A stretch of DNA of 32,154 bases, from NCBI GenBank assembly GCA_031257405.1, contig JAIROS010000009.1, forward strand, positions 1 through 32,154, written 5' to 3'. The stretch's first letter is position 1; the number at the start of each line of letters is the position of its first letter. This document shows, one piece after another, positions 17,201-25,079 of this stretch. Both the position numbers and the translations under genes were made by a program. Source of the DNA: Puniceicoccales bacterium. Its GTDB lineage: Bacteria; Verrucomicrobiota; Verrucomicrobiia; Opitutales; LL51. The notes under the pieces are model-generated. The model did not search any database and had not been told where the DNA came from. It saw only the letters and a list, made by a program, of their open reading frames with translations.

Positions 17201-18010
17201 CTACTCCTTCAAATACTCCCGGCGGAGGATGCGGTAAAACTTCATGGGCTCAAATTTCCCCTCCTTCTTCGCAAAATCATCGCGCTCACACTCCAATTTG
17301 AAACCGCATTTCTCAATCACCCGCTGTGACGCTATGTTGATGCTCAGGTGGTTGACGTCCAGGCGATTCATCTGCAAATCCCTGAAAACATAGTCAATAA
17401 CACGCCTCGCGACCTCCGTCATGTACCCCTTCCCGCGGTGGTCCTTGTGCAACCAAAAATGGATCTCCGCCCGATCGTGGCTATGTTCCAAAGTCAGTCC
17501 GATCACGCCGATTAGCCGGTCGGCTCCGGGCAACGCAATCGCCCAGTAAAGGGAATGTCCGCGGGCCATGTTCCATGATATATTTTTTACATAATCCACC
17601 ACCCGATCGTGCCCAAACGGCCACGGCATAAACGCCAGCATAAATACCGTCTCGTAATCCGCAAAAATCTCGGCCAACGCATCGATATCGCGCTCTTCGA
17701 TGGCACGCAAAATGAGGCGATCCGTTCCCAAATCCGGCGCCACACTTAACCCGGAGAATTCACGATTTTTTACATTTGTTGGATTTTTTTTACGCTCCTC
17801 CAATCCCTTGAGGACTTCCGCCGAAGGCTGTGACAGGTAGGGCGTGGGGGATGATTTATCGCCATTTGCGACGGTAGGGGCCGCCTTTGTACACCGCTGG
17901 CAACGGTGAAAAACCTTGTATAATTCACGCTTCCCGACCCCCCACAGGCCGATCAAAAGCAGCACACCTCCCATGCCTACCCAACAACGACGTACGAATT
18001 TTTGGTTCAT
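17201..18010 (-). CDS. Membrane-anchored GNAT N-acetyltransferase (RimJ/RimL-like)
   Basis: 269 residues. An N-terminal membrane segment (WVGMGGVLLLIGLWGV, about 10-25) is followed by HRCQRC and a 60-residue linker. The acetyltransferase domain runs from about 92: TDRLILRAIEERDIDAL, the acetyl-CoA loop region HKDHRGKGYMTEVARR and SQRVIEKCGFKLE are typical of RimJ/RimL-like GNATs that acetylate protein N-termini or small amines. If the segment is a start-transfer anchor, the domain faces the cytoplasm or the periplasm depending on topology, which the sequence does not settle. AGGTGA precedes ATG 18010. It is the third gene after the CesT-like chaperone and a second GNAT, 27 bases from the latter, with which it shares DYETV-ML, PWP and NRL-VNH blocks. 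Substrate unknown. Confidence 0.88.
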   Translation of the reverse strand: MNQKFVRRCWVGMGGVLLLIGLWGVGKRELYKVFHRCQRCTKAAPTVANGDKSSPTPYLSQPSAEVLKGLEERKKNPTNVKNREFSGLSVAPDLGTDRLILRAIEERDIDALAEIFADYETVFMLAFMPWPFGHDRVVDYVKNISWNMARGHSLYWAIALPGADRLIGVIGLTLEHSHDRAEIHFWLHKDHRGKGYMTEVARRVIDYVFRDLQMNRLDVNHLSINIASQRVIEKCGFKLECERDDFAKKEGKFEPMKFYRILRREYLKE

Positions 18011-18037
18011 TTTACTTCACCTTTCTTTTTAAAATTT

Positions 18038-18619
18038 TCACTGATTTTTTCCATATTGTGCGCATTCTTCCCGCAGTAAACTGTAAAATTTGACGTCCTC
18101 AAATGCCCCGAAACGCCTGATGTACGCCCGCATAAGCCCCTCAAATACAAAGCCACACTTCCCGATTACCCGCTCCGATCGGACGTTGCGCGCCATGTGA
18201 TTGACCTCCAAACGATTGAGATGAATGTGCCCGAAAGCGTAGGCGATGGCACGTTTCGCGATCTCCGTCCCGTACCCCTGCCCCCAATAGCGCTTCCCTA
18301 GCCAGTAATGTAATTCGCCCTTTGCGTGTTCCGGGAAAAGTGAGAGCCCCGCCGTGCCGATGAACGTTTCCCCCAAATATACACCCCAAAAACATCCCGC
18401 ATCCATCGCACACATCCGATCCACTTGAGTCAACCATTGGAGGGCATCGGTTTCGGTGTAGGGCCAGGGCGCGTAGGTGAGCATGAGCACCGTTTCGTAG
18501 TCGGACAGCCAGTGGACGATGGCGCTCAAATCTTCTTTGCGAAGCGGTTTCAGCAGCAGGCGTTCCGAAGCTAGTGTGGGGCAGCGACGTAACCCATCTG
18601 TCGCGACGTCTAACATCAT
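18038..18619 (-). CDS. GNAT N-acetyltransferase (RimJ/RimL-like)
   Basis: 193 residues, soluble, a paralogue of the downstream membrane-anchored GNAT. Domain marks: ASERLLLKPLRKEDL at the start of the fold, GKRYWGQGYGTEIAKRA as acetyl-CoA loop, SERVIGKCGFVFEG near the end. ATG 18619 is chosen: it stands one base after the stop of the CesT-like gene and has GGAG at a good distance inside that gene. A TTG at 18631 would overlap by 11 bases. The arrangement implies translational coupling to the chaperone gene. Such enzymes acetylate ribosomal-protein N-termini, antibiotics or other amines; nothing in the sequence names the substrate. Confidence 0.9.
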   Translation of the reverse strand: MMLDVATDGLRRCPTLASERLLLKPLRKEDLSAIVHWLSDYETVLMLTYAPWPYTETDALQWLTQVDRMCAMDAGCFWGVYLGETFIGTAGLSLFPEHAKGELHYWLGKRYWGQGYGTEIAKRAIAYAFGHIHLNRLEVNHMARNVRSERVIGKCGFVFEGLMRAYIRRFGAFEDVKFYSLLREECAQYGKNQ

Positions 18620-18620
18620 T

Positions 18621-19124
18621 TTACGCTCCAAACATCATCATTCCCGGCATTCCAATACCACCCATTGGCATCCCTCCATTGCCGATCGCAGCTTCTTCCT
18701 CTTCCTCCGTCATCGCATTCCACTCCTCCAGATGCTTGGTGTCCCAGTGCTCCATCGCGTTTACAAATCTCTCCAGCAACTTGTAAAATTCCAAACTACT
18801 CATCATATTCATGTCGCAATATTGGATGAGGGTCAAGGTACCGTCGGCGGGGTCGAGGGACAAATTTGCTCCCGCCGTATCCGCCCAAAAATAGCAGCTC
18901 TCCAGCAACCCGCGATAGTACACCGCCTTATCGTCGGGCAACGCTCCGATATACGCCAGGAAGCAGGCCTGTTCCTTTTCCGGGTCCAGGGAACATTTTA
19001 CAAAAAATTTCCCATCGAAAGCCATATAGCAACTATTTTCCTCGTCGACTTCGAGGTCCGCGATTTTAAGTTTTTCGCTCAATTCCTTGACATAGGACCG
19101 GAAAACATCTAAACAATTATCCAT
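18621..19124 (-). CDS. CesT-like type III secretion chaperone
   Basis: 167 residues, acidic. The arrangement of the first 140 residues follows the CesT/SycE chaperone pattern: N-terminal helix (FRSYVKELSEKLKI), strands around an acidic DEENSCYMAFDGKFFVKC, a hydrophobic ACFLAYIGALP strand-turn, LLESCYFWADTAGANLSLDP and the C-terminal helix LLERFVNAMEHWDTKHL. Members bind and hold secreted effectors unfolded before type III export. The last 27 residues are unusual: a Glu stretch, then Gly/Met-rich GNGGMPMGGIGMPG. It is the first gene of an operon with two GNAT genes; no secretion apparatus gene is in the window. Whether either GNAT is the cargo is not known. Family assignment is by pattern and needs a profile search. 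Confidence 0.72.
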   Translation of the reverse strand: MDNCLDVFRSYVKELSEKLKIADLEVDEENSCYMAFDGKFFVKCSLDPEKEQACFLAYIGALPDDKAVYYRGLLESCYFWADTAGANLSLDPADGTLTLIQYCDMNMMSSLEFYKLLERFVNAMEHWDTKHLEEWNAMTEEEEEAAIGNGGMPMGGIGMPGMMMFGA

Positions 19125-19336
19125 AGTTGGAGGGGAAGCATATATATTTTTTTACAAAAAACAATATTTTTTTAATAAAAAACGTTATTTTGCGCAGTGC
19201 GCGCATTGATTAAAAGACTAATGGGGCAGAACGCAAACGGATTTCGGCCGGTAATGATTCCTGAGGTGGGCGGCGGCTAGGGGCGGTGCGTCACAATTGA
19301 TTTGAACTATGGCAAAAAATTTTTTTCCTCCCCATT

Positions 19337-20011
19337 ATGAATTTACACGTCAATTGGCTGTCGCCCATTAAATGCTGTTTCGCGAAAATCCTAGCGCTCA
19401 TCATCAAAATTTGGACAAAAACCATGCGCATCGAAATCAGTCAGCAGGATATCGATTTACTCGAAAAATATAGCCGCTCAGCTAAAATTTGCGCCCTCTG
19501 GCATAACCGCCTATTCATCGCCTCTGAACTCTTCCAGCGCTACTTCCGTAACACAAAAATGTACGGCCTGATCAGCCCCAGTAAGGACGGCGCCTGGCTG
19601 ACGGAAATTTATAAAAATATCGGCATCCATTCGGTACGCGGGTCGACGAAGCGCGGCGGTAAGGCGGCTTTATCGGAAATGGCCAGCATTCTCGGCGCAG
19701 GGGGGAGTATCGCGCTGACACCGGATGGTCCGCGTGGCCCGAAATACGTCGCTAAACCGGGGATCGCGGCGCTAGCAAAGGAGACAAACGTACCCATTAT
19801 TCTCGCCAGTATCAGGATCGCGAACGCGTGGCGCTTCAATTCCTGGGACCAGTTTTATTTACCCAAACCATTTTCGCAAATATCGGTCAAATTCCACGCC
19901 ATTACGGCCGAAAGTTACGCCATGCAGACGCCGGAGGAGTTACTGGCGCGCATCCAAGACACACTCTACAAAATCAACGCCAAAAATCGCAAGGAATACT
20001 GTTTTGCTTGA
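19337..20011 (+). CDS. Lysophospholipid acyltransferase family protein (DUF374)
   Basis: 224 residues. The block ICALWHNRLF replaces the usual acyltransferase H-x4-D motif in the DUF374 manner, and SPSKDGAWL, SVRGSTKRGGKAAL and ALTPDGPRGPKYVAKPGIAALAK are family signatures. Members are membrane-associated acyltransferases that act on lipid A or phospholipid precursors; the first 30 residues form a hydrophobic basic helix (WLSPIKCCFAKILALIIKIW). It begins at ATG 19337 without a clear Shine-Dalgarno sequence, is divergent from the chaperone operon across 212 bases, and precedes rpsT, which has its own promoter. Acyl acceptor not deducible. Confidence 0.9.
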   Translation: MNLHVNWLSPIKCCFAKILALIIKIWTKTMRIEISQQDIDLLEKYSRSAKICALWHNRLFIASELFQRYFRNTKMYGLISPSKDGAWLTEIYKNIGIHSVRGSTKRGGKAALSEMASILGAGGSIALTPDGPRGPKYVAKPGIAALAKETNVPIILASIRIANAWRFNSWDQFYLPKPFSQISVKFHAITAESYAMQTPEELLARIQDTLYKINAKNRKEYCFA

Positions 20012-20089
20012 AATTTTGGGGAAAATTGAGTAAAAACTGTATTAAAATATTTTTTTTGCACAAATTCGATTTTTTTCTCCAAAAAATAC

Positions 20090-20118
20090 TTGACAACCGC
20101 GGGAGGCACTGTTATTAA
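20090..20118 (+). promoter_or_regulatory. Promoter of rpsT
   Basis: TTGACA (20090-20095), 17 bases, TATTAA (20113-20118). It is the best housekeeping-type promoter on the plus strand of the window, giving a leader of about 30 bases with GGAG before ATG 20155. Confidence 0.75.
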
Positions 20119-20154
20119 TCAATGCATAATTTTTTAATTTAACGGAGAAAAAGG

Positions 20155-20406
20155 ATGGCCAACAAAAAAGCAGCGGAGAAGAGTATGAGGCAAACGGCGG
20201 GGCGCACGGCGCGCAACCGGATGATCATGAGTCGTTTAAGGACGGGGTTGAAGCGGGTATTAGCTTTAGCCAAGGAGAGCGGCGAGGGTTTACGGGAGGC
20301 GGCGATTGATTATGTTTCGATGCTTGACAAGGCGGCAAAAGTTGGAGTAATCCATCATAATAAGGCGTCGCGCCACAAAAGCATGATGGCCAAGTATATA
20401 TTTTAG
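20155..20406 (+). CDS. rpsT: 30S ribosomal protein S20
   Basis: 83 residues, very basic and helical, binding 16S rRNA in the small subunit body. The N-terminus MANKKAAEKSMRQ, the run RTARNRMIMSRLRTGLKR and the C-terminal GVIHHNKASRHKSMMAK match S20 throughout, with the usual length. GGAGAAAAAGG precedes the ATG. It is transcribed alone from its own promoter and followed by a strong hairpin at 20433-20455. Confidence 0.96.
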   Translation: MANKKAAEKSMRQTAGRTARNRMIMSRLRTGLKRVLALAKESGEGLREAAIDYVSMLDKAAKVGVIHHNKASRHKSMMAKYIF

Positions 20407-20432
20407 AGAATTTCCCATCCATATCCCATCCA

Positions 20433-20455
20433 GCCCTCGGTTTTTAACCGAGGGC
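20433..20455 (+). terminator. Hairpin behind rpsT, terminator-like without a T run
   Basis: GCCCTCGG (20433-20440) pairs perfectly with CCGAGGGC (20448-20455) around TTTTTAA. No T run follows, so it may be a weak terminator or an RNA 3'-end protecting hairpin. Confidence 0.55.
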
Positions 20456-20551
20456 CTTGGGAAGGGGTAGTAAATAAATGAAGATTTTTATATTTTTTTC
20501 TTGTAGTAGGAAGTTTTCTTACTAAGTTAAGTGCAGTCGGAAGGATTTGTA

Positions 20552-21364
20552 ATGAAAAAGTTAGAAAATTGTTTAATATGGTTTACGTTGTTAGGTGGAA
20601 GTTTTCCGTCACTCGTGGCAGGTCCTGCTCCTGATTCCAAGGGGGCAGCTGCGCCGGCAGACGCGAAAGCTTCTGGCATTCCTGTTTTTACCAAGGAACA
20701 AACATTCGAATACTTTGAGATCTACGGTCAATTGGTTGTTTCCAATGCGAATATCACTAGCTTAGGTTTTAAAAACGAAGAGGAAAAGAGTGCATTTTTG
20801 AAAGGGGTAAGAAATGGAGTAGATGGCAAGGCGCAGCCGCCAGATTTGGAGAGTAAGTGGCCAAACATCGAGGCTTTTCTTTTCCAAAGGGAGCAGGAGA
20901 AGCTCGAAAGTACGAAAAAAGAGGGGGAAGCGTTTCTCAAAAAGCAAGCTAGTGAGTCGGGGTATCGTACGGAGAATGGGCTTGTTTTCAAGATTATTAC
21001 TCCGGGAGACGCCGTCCGAGTCACCGAAACTTCTGAGGTAAAAGTTTCTTACACAGGGAAATGCAATGGTGTGATTTTTGATAGTGCAGATGGAGTCAAA
21101 GTATCTTTGCAAGATACGATAGAGGGGTTTTCACGGGCGGTTAAGTTGGTGGGACAAGGCGGTCAAGTGCATGTTTTCATGTCGCCTGATTTAGGTTATG
21201 GCGAAGAAAGTTTTGGTCCCATTCCCGGTGGATCTGTTTTAGAATTTACGATCACTGTCCACGGCATTACCAATACACCTGAGACTCCTCCGCCTGCTTC
21301 CGCAACTGCACCGGCTCCGGTACCAGCAGCCGTTCCCGCATCGGCATCGACAAATGCTAAATAG
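20552..21364 (+). CDS. Exported FKBP-type peptidyl-prolyl isomerase (Mip/FkpA-like)
   Basis: 270 residues. A signal peptide (MKKLENCLIWFTLLGGSFPS, cleavage near VAG) sends it to the periplasm or surface. A helical region at about 45-135 resembles the dimerisation part of Mip/FkpA proteins. The FKBP domain at about 160-238 shows VKVSYTGKCNGVIFDS, IEGFSRAVKLVGQGG, SPDLGYGEE and IPGGSVLEFTI, the usual active-site strands. A Pro/Ala-rich tail ends the protein. ATG 20552 has GGAAGG upstream; a GTG at 20531 would prefix seven residues to the signal. It catalyses proline isomerisation in exported proteins, and in pathogens Mip-like members aid infection; the latter is family knowledge only. A textbook terminator follows. 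Confidence 0.92.
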   Translation: MKKLENCLIWFTLLGGSFPSLVAGPAPDSKGAAAPADAKASGIPVFTKEQTFEYFEIYGQLVVSNANITSLGFKNEEEKSAFLKGVRNGVDGKAQPPDLESKWPNIEAFLFQREQEKLESTKKEGEAFLKKQASESGYRTENGLVFKIITPGDAVRVTETSEVKVSYTGKCNGVIFDSADGVKVSLQDTIEGFSRAVKLVGQGGQVHVFMSPDLGYGEESFGPIPGGSVLEFTITVHGITNTPETPPPASATAPAPVPAAVPASASTNAK

Positions 21365-21397
21365 TGGTTTTGATTTTGTTTAAAAAGTAAAAAAATG

Positions 21398-21425
21398 AAC
21401 CCGTTCTTCATCGAGCGGGTTTTTT
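21398..21425 (+). terminator. Rho-independent terminator of the FKBP gene
   Basis: AACCCGTTC pairs with GAGCGGGTT (one T-G pair) around TTCATC, followed directly by a run of T to 21425. Confidence 0.9.
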
Positions 21426-21438
21426 AATGTCTTTATTT

Positions 21439-21537
21439 CTAAAGAGTTACTGCCGCCTGTATCCGGCGACTGTATACAAAAACAACGCTCGGTCGTTCTG
21501 CGCCCAAATCCGATCCCGTAGAAATACCGCCGATCGA
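21439..21537 (-). pseudogene. Relic of a second lipase 3' end
   Basis: On the minus strand an open stretch ending at TAG 21441-21439 encodes GISTGSDLGAERPSVVFVY and more, clearly related to the lipase C-terminus GIPVGSNLDAERPSAILRM. At DNA level 21488-21517 and 21639-21668 match over 30 bases with three transitions. No start or upstream part remains. It lies beyond the lipase terminator hairpin. A former tandem paralogue reduced to its tail is the simplest reading. Confidence 0.8.
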
Positions 21538-21549
21538 ACAATATTTTAA

Positions 21550-21571
21550 AAGCCCGTCACCGAACGGGCTT
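21550..21571. terminator. Terminator of the lipase gene, symmetrical
   Basis: AAGCCCGT (21550-21557) pairs with ACGGGCTT (21564-21571) around a six-base loop. On the minus strand a T-rich stretch follows. It sits 40 bases after the lipase stop codon. Confidence 0.8.
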
Positions 21572-21610
21572 CTTTACACTTCTCACTTCCCAAAAAATTT
21601 ACCGCCCATC

Positions 21611-23716
21611 TCAATGTAATCGCATGCGCAGTATGGCACTCGGTCGTTCCGCGTCCAAATTCGATCCCACGGGAATCCCAGTTTCATCGATTGCGCGCGC
21701 CTCCTCGGCGGCTTCCTCGGGAACCCATAACTCCGATTGCAATACAACCTCGTCGCCGTCAAGCAAAATTTTCCCGTTCGCCAAAGCATGATTTAAATTG
21801 CGCGAAGGTAAAAAAGGATCGAATAATTGTTTGCCGCGACTGTTCGCACTCGACCCGTAGTGGAGGTAGGCAAAAACAGGGATCGCGCCCGCCGGCGAAA
21901 TGCCGTATTCGTCGGGATCAACGTAGTCTTCCGCAACCAATTCCTGAAAATTGGGATCAAAGAAAAACGAGTGACTGGCCTGTAACGAACGCGAACAGCA
22001 GCAGGAACAACAAAATAGGCGCTTCAAACATTCCATACAGCCGCCCCGATTGCGCGTATCCCGCGGAGCATCCATTAAATCGAAGGCCGTATCCAGTAGG
22101 GCGAGGACGTTAAAATGCCCGTCGCGCGAAAAACTTACCGTCTCCCCAGACATATTTTCCTCGATGCGCCGCAAAATATTGCGCCGTTCCTGGTCCAATT
22201 CGATTTCGCCGGGCTGTAAATCCCCTCGGCATATGCCGCGAATCCGCTCCCAATCGAGTTCATCCGCCAAAAGTGTGTGTTCTTCGCCGAATTCCTCATT
22301 CGATTCGATGCCATTTTGCTGCCGATACATCCCCAGCGCGCGATTCAATACATCGAGTAGACCTTCCCGCGTCACATGGTCCGCTCCCAACCGTTCGCGA
22401 CTAAGTATGCGCCGAATTTCTTTCCAACAGATGATTAAATTGGGATTTTCCTTATAAATCCAATGATGCTCATCGGCCGCATCGAAGCGCTCCGGATCGA
22501 GATGGCACCTGAAAAATCGCATCAGAAGGAGCTGATTATTGTGGGCGCACTCCGAAGCAATCGCCCGGTAAAAAACGTCGTAAGCGGCGTCGCAAGCCAA
22601 GTGTCCCAGCGGCAAATAACCGTGTAAACAAGCCATCGTTACGATATCCCGAAACGCAAAATGATTAACCATATTATCGCGGCCCACAAACGCATCGTAG
22701 GCATCAACCGTTTCCTGATCCGCTGCTACGCGCGGCGCCGATAGGAAATATCCGAAAAATCGCGGCGTCTGGATGTTATCGACAAAGCCGGGTAAACATC
22801 GCAATGTATGGCCAAAAATATGTAAAATTCTGGGTAGCGCGACCTGTGCAAGCCCGCCGCCCTGACTGTGCCCCGTCACCACAAAACGTATTTTACCGCG
22901 CTCCTCCGCTGGAATTTGCCCCACTGCCTGGACAATCGCCCGCTCAAGAGGATAAATATAATTCAATCCCAAATCAGGCAACGGATCCCTAACTTCCCCG
23001 TCCGCAACCATCTGAATCAACTCGGTCCAAGGCAGGTCGCAGGAGAGCACTTTCGTCGTGTACCCCGCATGCATCCTCCCCGGAAATCCAAATTCCTCCT
23101 CGCCAACTTCCAACGGCGCGACATCGTAATTCGTCGCCCAACTAGCACTCAATAAACCCGATCCCGGCTGGAAATCTTCCCCCTGCGACCCCCGGAAAAC
23201 AACCGCAACCACGTAATAGGGGCAATCGTCGTTAGGATTCATGAGCGCCACAAATCCCGGAAAATCGACTTCGGCCGAAAACGCTCCACCCGTTACGAAT
23301 TCCAGACCCCGATTGAGCATCCTGCGCACGAATGAAGTTCGCTCGATACTGCCGTGTGTACCCGTAAAATTCCTGTCAACAAGCCATTCATGACCCGTTT
23401 CGGGCATGATGAGTTGACTTCGGGAGAGCATCTGCGTTCCGTTCCGAAATACATTGGCGGCATCCCGTTCCGTGCGCGAATAACTGAGCTTAATCAAGCG
23501 GAGCAAGTCCGGTTGTATCGCCTGAAACCACGGCGCAACGGATACGTTCCCGTCAAAATCCGTTCTCACAATCGGCCCATTCACATCCGCCGGAGCACTT
23601 TCTCCCGCGAACATAAATTCCGCGGCCTCTAATTCCGGATCCGCACCATCCGGTGCCGACCCCCATAAACCATGGCATAAACATGCCACCCACGCTAAAT
23701 TTAATAATCTTTTCAT
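21611..23716 (-). CDS. Large exported class 3 (alpha/beta hydrolase) lipase-like protein with cysteine cluster
   Basis: 701 residues with a signal sequence (MKRLLNLAWVACLCHGLWG). The lipase core is recognised from VVFRGSQ (172-178) and the nucleophile elbow VTGHSQGGGLA with Ser284; LSAPRVA and NHFAFRDIVTM correspond to the region that carries the acid of the triad in class 3 lipases, and a later His would complete it. The family is normally about 300 residues, so more than half of the protein is extra: a helical middle (about 400-550), the cluster GGCMECLKRLFCCSCCCSRS at 558-577 with seven Cys, and a C-terminal domain. GGAG precedes ATG 23716. Likely acts on lipids outside the cytoplasm; a host-membrane target is a guess. 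A tail-only relic lies downstream. Confidence 0.85.
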   Translation of the reverse strand: MKRLLNLAWVACLCHGLWGSAPDGADPELEAAEFMFAGESAPADVNGPIVRTDFDGNVSVAPWFQAIQPDLLRLIKLSYSRTERDAANVFRNGTQMLSRSQLIMPETGHEWLVDRNFTGTHGSIERTSFVRRMLNRGLEFVTGGAFSAEVDFPGFVALMNPNDDCPYYVVAVVFRGSQGEDFQPGSGLLSASWATNYDVAPLEVGEEEFGFPGRMHAGYTTKVLSCDLPWTELIQMVADGEVRDPLPDLGLNYIYPLERAIVQAVGQIPAEERGKIRFVVTGHSQGGGLAQVALPRILHIFGHTLRCLPGFVDNIQTPRFFGYFLSAPRVAADQETVDAYDAFVGRDNMVNHFAFRDIVTMACLHGYLPLGHLACDAAYDVFYRAIASECAHNNQLLLMRFFRCHLDPERFDAADEHHWIYKENPNLIICWKEIRRILSRERLGADHVTREGLLDVLNRALGMYRQQNGIESNEEFGEEHTLLADELDWERIRGICRGDLQPGEIELDQERRNILRRIEENMSGETVSFSRDGHFNVLALLDTAFDLMDAPRDTRNRGGCMECLKRLFCCSCCCSRSLQASHSFFFDPNFQELVAEDYVDPDEYGISPAGAIPVFAYLHYGSSANSRGKQLFDPFLPSRNLNHALANGKILLDGDEVVLQSELWVPEEAAEEARAIDETGIPVGSNLDAERPSAILRMRLH

Positions 23717-23758
23717 CGTTTTACTCCGACGATGAGAGTATATTAAATGGCGATAAAT

Positions 23759-23968
23759 TTACAATAAATTTATTTTATTTTGAAAAAATTCTTCACAAAG
23801 CGACATAGCAACGACTTTTCCGGCCGTCTCGGAAAGACCGCCGCGCTGCGATAATTCCAACACTACATCACTCCAATGCACCATTTCACCCACGCTTACT
23901 CCGTCGCCGGAGTACGCCCAAAACAAAATCGGGTGCCACCGTGGACGAAAATTTTCAAAATGCAACAA
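23759..23968 (-). CDS. Small ORF in frame behind the yajC stop codon
   Basis: 69 codons from a TTG, ending 42 bases before the lipase start. It is in the same reading frame as yajC and starts six bases after the yajC TGA, so yajC would be extended to about 170 residues if that TGA were read. The composition (RPRWHPILFWAYSGDG, EMVHWSDVVLELSQRGG) looks protein-like. There is no Shine-Dalgarno sequence. It may be a small coupled gene, a decayed extension, or chance. Unrecognised. Confidence 0.4.
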   Translation of the reverse strand: MLHFENFRPRWHPILFWAYSGDGVSVGEMVHWSDVVLELSQRGGLSETAGKVVAMSLCEEFFQNKINLL

Positions 23969-23974
23969 AAAAAT

Positions 23975-24271
23975 TCATAATTTTGCAGAAATAAATGAGC
24001 GATGGATTTCGAGCGTCGTCTGGGCGTCGACTTTCACTTCAAAGCGATCGGATTTCACAGCACGAATCTCGCCAAAAATCCCGGATACCGTCAAAATTTT
24101 ATCGCCCGCCTGCAAAGTATTGAGCATTTCCTCGTGTTTTTTTTGCTTTTTTTTCTGGGGAGCAATCAAAATAAACCACATTCCCAAAAATAAAAATAGC
24201 ATGATTAGCATCTCGATGCCCATCGATCGCCCCGCCGCCTGTTCCGCCGTCGCCGTAACCATGGCGCCCAT
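23975..24271 (-). CDS. yajC: Sec translocon accessory protein YajC
   Basis: 98 residues with one membrane helix (about 19-40, MLIMLFLFLGMWFILIAP), then PQKKKQKKHEEMLNTLQAGDKILTVSGIFGEI, the hallmark of YajC, and a small C-terminal beta domain ending FISAKL. It associates with SecDF and YidC in the inner membrane and supports protein export. AGAGGA precedes ATG 24271. secD and secF, often next to it, are absent here. It lies 98 bases after gmhA on the same strand. Confidence 0.95.
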   Translation of the reverse strand: MGAMVTATAEQAAGRSMGIEMLIMLFLFLGMWFILIAPQKKKQKKHEEMLNTLQAGDKILTVSGIFGEIRAVKSDRFEVKVDAQTTLEIHRSFISAKL

Positions 24272-24369
24272 TAAATTCCTCTTCCCAAAACCGCAAGCTC
24301 CTTTTTAACAAAATGCTCCAAAATCCCCGGACGCCGAAATCGCTGAAAAAATATCCCGCGCCCGCTCTA

Positions 24370-24978
24370 TTATTTAAAAAAATAATCCTCCCACTCCCGA
24401 CAAAGCGCGTGGTAAACCGGCAAATGCAACTCCTGAATCGCGAATGTTTCCCGCTCCGGGACACAAATACACGCCGCACAATGGCGACACATTGCGCCGC
24501 CCGTCGCCCCCGTTAACCCGGCGACTTTCATCCGTTTTGCGTTAGCGACCCGGATCGCGTGGAGTATATTTTTGGAATTTCCGGACGTCGAAAGCGCCAA
24601 AAAAACGTCCTGTGCCTGCCCTAAACCTAAAATGAGTTGCGCAAAACCGTAATCGGCGTGGCGGTCGTTGGCGTAAGCTGTGTAAAAAGATGTAAAATCC
24701 GGCAGGGAAATCACCGGCAGCGCGCCCTCCAATTGAGAGGCCTCTTCCTCCCCCAATTCCGCCGCAATATCCTCCGGAATGGGCCGTTTTTTACAAAAAT
24801 TTTTCAATAATTCCCCGGCGATATGACCCGCATCAGCCGCACTACCCCCGTTTCCCGCGATCAGCAGTTTTCCGCCACCCTCAAAAGCAGTAATCACCAC
24901 GTCCCGTACCGCCTCAATCGCCCCGCGACAGGCATTTAATTGCGGATAGCGCCGACACAAAAGATCAATATTCCCCAT
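24370..24978 (-). CDS. gmhA: Sedoheptulose-7-phosphate isomerase
   Basis: 202 residues, a cytoplasmic SIS-domain enzyme making D-glycero-D-manno-heptose 7-phosphate, the first step to LPS core heptose. LLIAGNGGSAADAGHIAGEL is the sugar-phosphate site, ALSTSGNSKNILHAI the second phosphate motif, and IQELHLPVYHALC carries the C-terminal acid and histidines. PLPDF-type YTAYANDRHADYGFAQ is also as in the family. ATG 24978 has no clear Shine-Dalgarno sequence. It is divergent from mraY. Presence implies a heptose-containing outer-membrane glycolipid. Confidence 0.94.
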   Translation of the reverse strand: MGNIDLLCRRYPQLNACRGAIEAVRDVVITAFEGGGKLLIAGNGGSAADAGHIAGELLKNFCKKRPIPEDIAAELGEEEASQLEGALPVISLPDFTSFYTAYANDRHADYGFAQLILGLGQAQDVFLALSTSGNSKNILHAIRVANAKRMKVAGLTGATGGAMCRHCAACICVPERETFAIQELHLPVYHALCREWEDYFFK

Positions 24979-25079
24979 GTCGACGAATATGTAAAATTCC
25001 CACCGCAGGCCAGAAAATAGTATTGCAAGATTGAAAAATAACGCCGAATCCCTATGGAAATATCTCCGAAAGAATTTTC

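Noticed and set aside
18519-19112. 197-codon plus-strand ORF opposite the chaperone and GNAT genes
   Set aside because: It crosses the boundary of two well-supported genes on the other strand and has no domain pattern.
20433-20455. rpsT hairpin as a second cloverleaf-type element
   Set aside because: It is a single perfect stem with a seven-base loop and no further arms.
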